DNA of 10,065 nucleotides from Campylobacterales bacterium (GTDB lineage: Bacteria > Campylobacterota > Campylobacteria > Campylobacterales > Sulfurovaceae), in contig JAFGWQ010000064.1 in the NCBI GenBank assembly GCA_016937075.1, positions 1 through 10,065 on the forward strand, given 5' to 3'. The notes below the pieces were generated by a model. That model made no database searches. It was not told the DNA's origin and saw only the letters and a program-made list of their open reading frames with translations. Shown here in pieces: positions 6,435 to 10,065 of this stretch. The number at the start of each line of letters is the position of its first letter. Position 1 is the first letter of the stretch. The position numbers and the translations under genes are program-made.

Positions 6435-6959
6435 ATGAAAAAATGGGTTTTAATTCTGAGTTTATGTTGTTTTACAGTCAATGGCATGGCTGAAGACAAG
6501 AGATTAATTGATGAAGTCACACTTGGTATCGGAGAGAGTAAGGACAACATAGGGATTTATCGCCTTGGTGCCAGAAAAAACTTTGATAAAACATTTTTTG
6601 ATACTGATTATGGCCGGTTAAGCGGGTACTACGAAGCCTCACTAAATTACTGGGAAAAAGGCGGCGACCATATATATGGTATCGCCCTCTCTCCTGTTTT
6701 TGTCTATTATTTTGGGAATAAATCGAATTCTATTCATCCATATATAGAAGGGGGTATAGGTGTAGCTTGTCTTTCTGATACCAAGATACAAAACCGCGAT
6801 ATGTCATCAAACCTGAACTTTGAAGACCGTGTTGGAGTCGGCATCAGGATGGAATCGTTTGACTTCAATGCCAGATATTTACACTATTCAAATGCTGAAA
6901 TCGTACAGCCAAATGACGGTATTGATATTTTCATATTTACAATATCTTATATTTTTTAA
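6435..6959 (+). CDS. pagL: PagL-type lipid A 3-O-deacylase (acyloxyacyl hydrolase family)
   Basis: PagL is an outer-membrane beta-barrel that removes the 3-O-linked acyl chain of lipid A and so alters envelope permeability and immune recognition. The 174-residue precursor begins with a signal peptide (MKKWVLILSL, likely cut after Ala19). It then has alternating aromatic strands and ends in a C-terminal strand with terminal Phe, as in barrel proteins. The signature lies near the end: RYLHYSNAEI followed by PNDG, with His150, Ser152 and Asn153. In Pseudomonas PagL the triad is His126, Ser128 and Glu140; equal spacing puts Asp164 at the Glu position. AAGGTG ends 5 nt before the ATG. The two N-terminal cysteines do not form a lipobox. 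Overall similarity to known PagL is low outside the motif, so specificity is inferred. Confidence 0.8.
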   Translation: MKKWVLILSLCCFTVNGMAEDKRLIDEVTLGIGESKDNIGIYRLGARKNFDKTFFDTDYGRLSGYYEASLNYWEKGGDHIYGIALSPVFVYYFGNKSNSIHPYIEGGIGVACLSDTKIQNRDMSSNLNFEDRVGVGIRMESFDFNARYLHYSNAEIVQPNDGIDIFIFTISYIF

Positions 6960-6961
6960 AT

Positions 6962-7000
6962 ACTAGATTTTAAAATAATTTATCTTTATTTCTAGTTTTT
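6962..7000. terminator. Weak possible terminator between convergent genes
   Basis: ACTAGA (6962-6967) and TCTAGT (6991-6996) can pair in six bases across a 23-nt AT-rich loop, followed by TTTT on the plus strand. It lies just after the PagL-like stop codon, where a terminator is expected before the converging methyltransferase gene. The stem is short and the loop long, so this is only a candidate. Confidence 0.3.
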
Positions 7001-7030
7001 GTATTTCTAGCATCGACGATAAAAACGATT

Positions 7031-7654
7031 CTAAACTATAAGCGGTACAAAAGCAAATCCTTTATACTCATCTCTTTTAATATTATCATCTGAAATTTTC
7101 TCAAATCTAAATATAGAATTTTGCACAGGCACTACCAATACACCGCCGATCTTGAGTTGGTCAAATAGTGCGGTGGGTATTTCTTCAGCGCTAGCTGATA
7201 CTAATATCCTATCGAACTTCTGACCTGGTATACCAAGCTGGGCACCTGCTTTTTGAATGCTGCAATGATCCCCAAAATTAAATTGAGCAAGATTTTTCTT
7301 GCCCTGCTCTACAAGCTCATCTACTCTTTCAAGACCCGTTACGCTTCCTTTTTCTCCTACAATATGGCAAAGCAAAGAAGTGGTCCATCCGGAACCTGAG
7401 CCGATATCCAATATATTCTCCCCCTCTTTTGGTGCCAATTGCTCAAGCATAAAAGCCACTGTGGATGGCTGAGAGATCGTCTGATTTTTGCCGATTGGCA
7501 GCGGAGCATCGATATAGATATGTTCAGAAAACTGTTCTGGTACAAAATACTTCCTGTCTATATCCCAAAATGCATTTATGATACGCGATGTATGCAAAAC
7601 ACCCCTTAAAACCATGTAATCTACTAGATCTTGCATATTGTTCATTTTTTTCAT
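7031..7654 (-). CDS. pcm: Protein-L-isoaspartate O-methyltransferase
   Basis: This cytosolic repair enzyme transfers a methyl group from S-adenosylmethionine to L-isoaspartyl residues in aged proteins, allowing return to normal aspartate. The 207-residue length is typical. Family motifs are present: QTISQPSTVAFML at 58-70, the SAM-binding loop LDIGSGSGW at 82-90 with acidic Glu109 after the next strand, LVSASAEEIP at 151-160 and GGVLVVPV at 170-177. It ends a three-gene operon, its ATG lying 1 nt after the Memo stop codon. There is little ribosome-binding sequence before the first ATG (AGG touches it). The ATG at 7645 has AGG 9 nt upstream and may be the true start, so translation may depend on ribosomes finishing Memo. 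Confidence 0.95.
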   Translation of the reverse strand: MKKMNNMQDLVDYMVLRGVLHTSRIINAFWDIDRKYFVPEQFSEHIYIDAPLPIGKNQTISQPSTVAFMLEQLAPKEGENILDIGSGSGWTTSLLCHIVGEKGSVTGLERVDELVEQGKKNLAQFNFGDHCSIQKAGAQLGIPGQKFDRILVSASAEEIPTALFDQLKIGGVLVVPVQNSIFRFEKISDDNIKRDEYKGFAFVPLIV

Positions 7655-7655
7655 C

Positions 7656-8453
7656 CTATAAAAAAGCTGCGCTCATATAACCGACGACTTGTGACTCATC
7701 CTTACTGGCATCCGCACTGGTACGATAATCAAGCATTATTGGTTTAAGCTTTTTTGCCTTTGCCGCTATCAACATTGCCTCAATGCCTATCTTGCCGCAT
7801 GCTTCACATCCTTGATGCAGCATATCGGTATCTAATTTTTTTATTGCATTTAAACAGATATTGTCAAGCTTCTTTGCCTTTTTGATATCATGATAGTGAC
7901 TTAGATCCGTGCTTATGACTACCACTGTTTGTGGATCATTTAAGAGATACTCGATAACTTTTGCCAATCTTGCCGGATCTTCATCACCGTAAACCAACTC
8001 TACTACCGAAGCTTCCTCGTCGTATGTTTTCACAAAAGGCATCTGTACCTCTGTGCTGTGTTCGCGATGAGCTTCCGGTACAAAATCAAGTCCGAATTTG
8101 TCTCTAAGTTCATGGACAAGAATTTTATCTATCTTGATCATACCAAATGGAGTTTCATAATCATCAAAATCTGATACACTGGTTCCTTTAAGAAAAACAC
8201 GATGGCTAGGACCTATTACGACTATTCGTTTTGCGTTTGTATTTTCTAGTAATCTAAAAGCGATATTGGCCGTAAATGCAGAATATATATACCCTGCATG
8301 AGGTACGATAATAGCTCTTGGCTTTTTATCAAATAATGTTTTATCGCTCAGATGGGTATCTAATATTTGATTATAATATTCAAACATTGAACTTATCTCT
8401 TTTGCATCTTCAGGATAAAATTGTCCTGAAACTGCACTTTTTCTGATACTCAT
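7656..8453 (-). CDS. Memo-family protein (AmmeMemoRadiSam system protein B)
   Basis: A 265-residue member of the Memo family, which shares the fold of class III extradiol dioxygenases; the bacterial function is not established. Numbered from the ATG at 8453, metal-site residues seen in human MEMO1 appear conserved: His52 in PHAGYIYS, His84 in GPSHR, Asp183 and His186 in STDLSH, and Cys219 in ACGKIG. The N-terminus, MSIRKSAVSGQFYP, is typical of the family. The start at 8453 is chosen because AAGGAG at 8461-8466 lies 7 nt upstream and the ATG overlaps the stop codon of the radical SAM gene as ATGA. An in-frame ATG at 8483 would add ten residues and read through that ribosome-binding site. Many relatives are fused to or encoded beside AMMECR1 (protein A), which is absent here. 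Confidence 0.95.
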   Translation of the reverse strand: MSIRKSAVSGQFYPEDAKEISSMFEYYNQILDTHLSDKTLFDKKPRAIIVPHAGYIYSAFTANIAFRLLENTNAKRIVVIGPSHRVFLKGTSVSDFDDYETPFGMIKIDKILVHELRDKFGLDFVPEAHREHSTEVQMPFVKTYDEEASVVELVYGDEDPARLAKVIEYLLNDPQTVVVISTDLSHYHDIKKAKKLDNICLNAIKKLDTDMLHQGCEACGKIGIEAMLIAAKAKKLKPIMLDYRTSADASKDESQVVGYMSAAFL

Positions 8454-9436
8454 CTCCATACTCCTTCTATCGCTTGATCGCATTTAGGACAGTGTCCATT
8501 TTTCAATTTATTTGAGTCGACCATGTAAGCTGTTCTATCTATTACCAATTCATTACAATTAGAACAATAGGTATCACTTTTCACCGGAACATTGCCTAGA
8601 TAAATATATTTCAATCCTGCTTCTTTGCCTATAGTCTCTGCGCGCTGTAAAGTCTCTAGTTTTGTTCTTTCGTGATCAAGCATTTTATACTGTGGATAAA
8701 AAGCACTTAGATGCCATGGAACATGTTTGCCTAGATCATTGGCGATAAAAGATGCCATTTCATGCAAATCTTTATCACTGTCATTCTCGCCTTCGATAAG
8801 CAACGTAGTTACCTCTACCCATATCCCTTTGGCAACCATTCTTCTAAGAGTATCTTTTACCTCTTCAAGACCGCCTTTTAGCGATTTTTTATAGTACTCG
8901 TCATCCCAGCTTTTCAAATCAATATTTGCTGCATCTACCCAACTTGCCATATCTTCTATGATCTCCGGGGATTCGTAGCCATTGCTTACAAAAATATTTT
9001 TTAATCCGCGTGCTTTTGCTATCACGCCTACATCTTTAGCATAAGGATAAAAAGTTGTCGGTTCATTATATGTATATGCTATGGATTGTGCATTTTGTTC
9101 AAATGCAAGAGAGACCATTTGCTCAGGGGTTACTTCTATATTTTTATTTATCTCTTTCTCTTGTGAGATATCCCAATTTTGGCAAAAAGGACATTTAAAA
9201 TTGCATCCAATAGTACCAAACGAAAGCACTCTAGTCCCAGGCAAAAAATGATATAAAGGTTTTTTCTCGACAGGATCAACGTGTATTGCAACAGGATGAC
9301 CATATACTAAGTTTTTATGTTCTCCGTTTTCGTTTTTATTGATGCCGCATATGCCAACTTGACCTTCTTTAAGTTTGCAATAATGGCGGCACAAAAGACA
9401 GACGATATAATCTTTTTCTTTTCTAGAGTAAACCAT
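8450..9436 (-). CDS. amrS: AmmeMemoRadiSam system radical SAM enzyme
   Basis: A PflA-like radical SAM protein of 328 residues, in the family found beside Memo and AMMECR1 genes; its substrate is unknown. Numbered from the ATG at 9436, the N-terminal metal-binding cysteines are Cys13, 16, 20 and 30, followed by the conserved block DPVEKKPLYHFLPG at 54-67. The radical SAM [4Fe-4S] motif CX3CX2C is Cys78, 82 and 85 in GCNFKCPFC. YTYNEPT is at 121-127 and PWHLSAFYPQYKM at 240-252. C-terminal CX2C pairs at 291/294 and 316/319 look like a zinc ribbon. The start is firm: AAGGAGGG at 9442-9449 lies 5 nt upstream. A GTG at 9469 would extend it by 11 residues across that site. It is first in the operon with Memo and pcm. 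The symbol follows family usage. Confidence 0.93.
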   Translation of the reverse strand: MVYSRKEKDYIVCLLCRHYCKLKEGQVGICGINKNENGEHKNLVYGHPVAIHVDPVEKKPLYHFLPGTRVLSFGTIGCNFKCPFCQNWDISQEKEINKNIEVTPEQMVSLAFEQNAQSIAYTYNEPTTFYPYAKDVGVIAKARGLKNIFVSNGYESPEIIEDMASWVDAANIDLKSWDDEYYKKSLKGGLEEVKDTLRRMVAKGIWVEVTTLLIEGENDSDKDLHEMASFIANDLGKHVPWHLSAFYPQYKMLDHERTKLETLQRAETIGKEAGLKYIYLGNVPVKSDTYCSNCNELVIDRTAYMVDSNKLKNGHCPKCDQAIEGVWR

Positions 9437-9494
9437 ATAAACCCTCCTTATGTGAGTTATACTGTACACTAATTAAATATATCAATTTTTCTAA

Positions 9495-9523
9495 ATAATA
9501 TCACATAATTTTATAAAAGTCAA
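9495..9523 (-). promoter_or_regulatory. Strong promoter of the radical SAM-Memo-pcm operon
   Basis: On the minus strand TTGACT (9523-9518) and TATTAT (9500-9495) are separated by exactly 17 bp, the best -35/-10 pair in the window. Transcription would begin near 9488, giving a leader of about 50 nt. A second weaker pair, TTGATA-18-TATAAC, lies closer to the gene. The promoter is back to back with that of the YajQ-family gene. Confidence 0.6.
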
Positions 9524-9552
9524 ATTTTATCTTTTTTCAAAGTTTATGGAGG

Positions 9553-9558
9553 TATAAT
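9553..9558 (+). promoter_or_regulatory. -10 box of the YajQ-family gene promoter
   Basis: TATAAT at 9553-9558 follows TGGAGG and a T-rich stretch at 9530-9537 in place of a -35 box, as in many Campylobacterota promoters. Transcription would start near 9565, about 25 nt before the ATG at 9590. Confidence 0.5.
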
Positions 9559-9589
9559 AAAATTATTTACTATTCAATAAGAGGGAAAA

Positions 9590-10065
9590 ATGGCAAAAGA
9601 CCACTATTTTGATATATCAGCCAAGCTGGACATGATGGAGATGAAAAATGCTATCATTCAAGCAAAAAAAGAGGTGGATACGAGATTTGATTTCAAAGGT
9701 TTAATAGCTGACATTGAACTAAATGAAAAAGCAAAAACGGTAACACTCAGCAGCTCAAGTGAACAAAAAATTGATGCTCTAAAAGATATACTTATAGCCA
9801 AACTAATCAAACGAAATATAGCGGGCAAAGCACTTCAAGAAGTAAAGAGTGAAGGAATAAGCGGAGGTAATGTCAAATTTATCTACCGTATAGTTGACAG
9901 CATAGAACAAGATGAAGCCAAAAAAATAGTCAAAGCCATCAAAGATCTCAAACTCAAAGTAACACCGTCCATTCAAGGCGACGAAGTGAGAGTTAGCGGG
10001 GCAAAAATAGATGATTTGCAGCGCGTTATTGCAGAGGTTAAAAAATTAGAACTCAACGCACCGCT
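9590..10065 (+). CDS. yajQ: YajQ-family nucleotide-binding protein, 3' end cut off
   Basis: The frame is open from the ATG at 9590 to the window edge, giving 158 codons. It matches the whole YajQ family (E. coli protein about 163 residues), so only about five to eight residues are missing. It begins MAKDHYFDISAKLDMMEMKN, with FDFKG, DILIAKLIKRNI, KKIVKAIKDLKLKV and IQGDEVRVSG matching conserved blocks; the last two strongly resemble the E. coli sequence. The fold is two RNA-binding-like alpha/beta domains. Family members bind nucleotides or RNA, and some, as in Xanthomonas, bind cyclic di-GMP; the function here is not shown. AAGAGGG ends 4 nt before the ATG. It is divergent from the radical SAM-Memo-pcm operon across about 150 bp. 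Confidence 0.93.
   Translation, partial: MAKDHYFDISAKLDMMEMKNAIIQAKKEVDTRFDFKGLIADIELNEKAKTVTLSSSSEQKIDALKDILIAKLIKRNIAGKALQEVKSEGISGGNVKFIYRIVDSIEQDEAKKIVKAIKDLKLKVTPSIQGDEVRVSGAKIDDLQRVIAEVKKLELNAP

Noticed and set aside
6435..6500. Lipoprotein signal peptide on the PagL-like protein
   Set aside because: The cysteines at residues 11 and 12 follow LSL, which lacks the small residue needed before the lipobox cysteine; an ordinary signal peptidase I site after Ala19 fits.
1..10065. Mobile element genes, defence systems or CRISPR arrays
   Set aside because: No transposase, integrase, nuclease or regularly spaced repeats are seen on either strand; gene content is mostly conserved housekeeping.

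Overview
The window looks like chromosomal DNA of a free-living Campylobacterota (epsilonproteobacterial) species, most likely a sulfur-oxidising type such as Sulfurovum or Sulfurimonas. The genus is inference. It rests on the low GC content, AT-rich promoters with good -10 boxes but poor -35 boxes, the ribosomal protein S2 and 353-residue EF-Ts sequences, and the order rpsB-tsf-ABC ATPase. No plasmid, phage, integrase, transposase, CRISPR array, tRNA or rRNA is visible.

Layout. Bases 1-37 hold the first codons of a minus-strand gene cut by the window edge. A divergent intergenic region with a 14-bp perfect palindrome follows, then a plus-strand gene for an unrecognised polytopic membrane protein (161-676). 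Facing it is a minus-strand translation operon that reads rpsB, tsf, a LolD-like ABC ATPase, and a 60-residue single-span membrane protein (3499 down to 683). Between tsf and the ABC gene sits a pair of inverted REP-like hairpin units whose differences covary (1573-1621). Divergent from rpsB is a P2-type cation ATPase (3803-6313) with an altered M5/M6 ion site. A gene for an outer-membrane PagL-type lipid A deacylase follows with its own promoter (6435-6959).

The right third is a tight minus-strand operon (9436 down to 7031): a radical SAM enzyme of the AmmeMemoRadiSam type, a Memo-family protein, and protein-L-isoaspartate methyltransferase. The first two overlap by ATGA and the last two are 1 nt apart. 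Divergent from this operon is a YajQ-family gene that runs off the right edge a few codons before its expected end.

Functional picture. The left operon supplies protein synthesis (S2, EF-Ts) plus an ABC ATPase whose permease is not nearby. The centre holds envelope and ion-homeostasis genes. The right operon joins an uncharacterised radical-SAM/Memo pair to a protein-repair methyltransferase and is the best candidate here for an undescribed system. Four starts are set by ribosome-binding sites rather than by the longest reading frame: the ATPase, the radical SAM enzyme, Memo and the first membrane protein.
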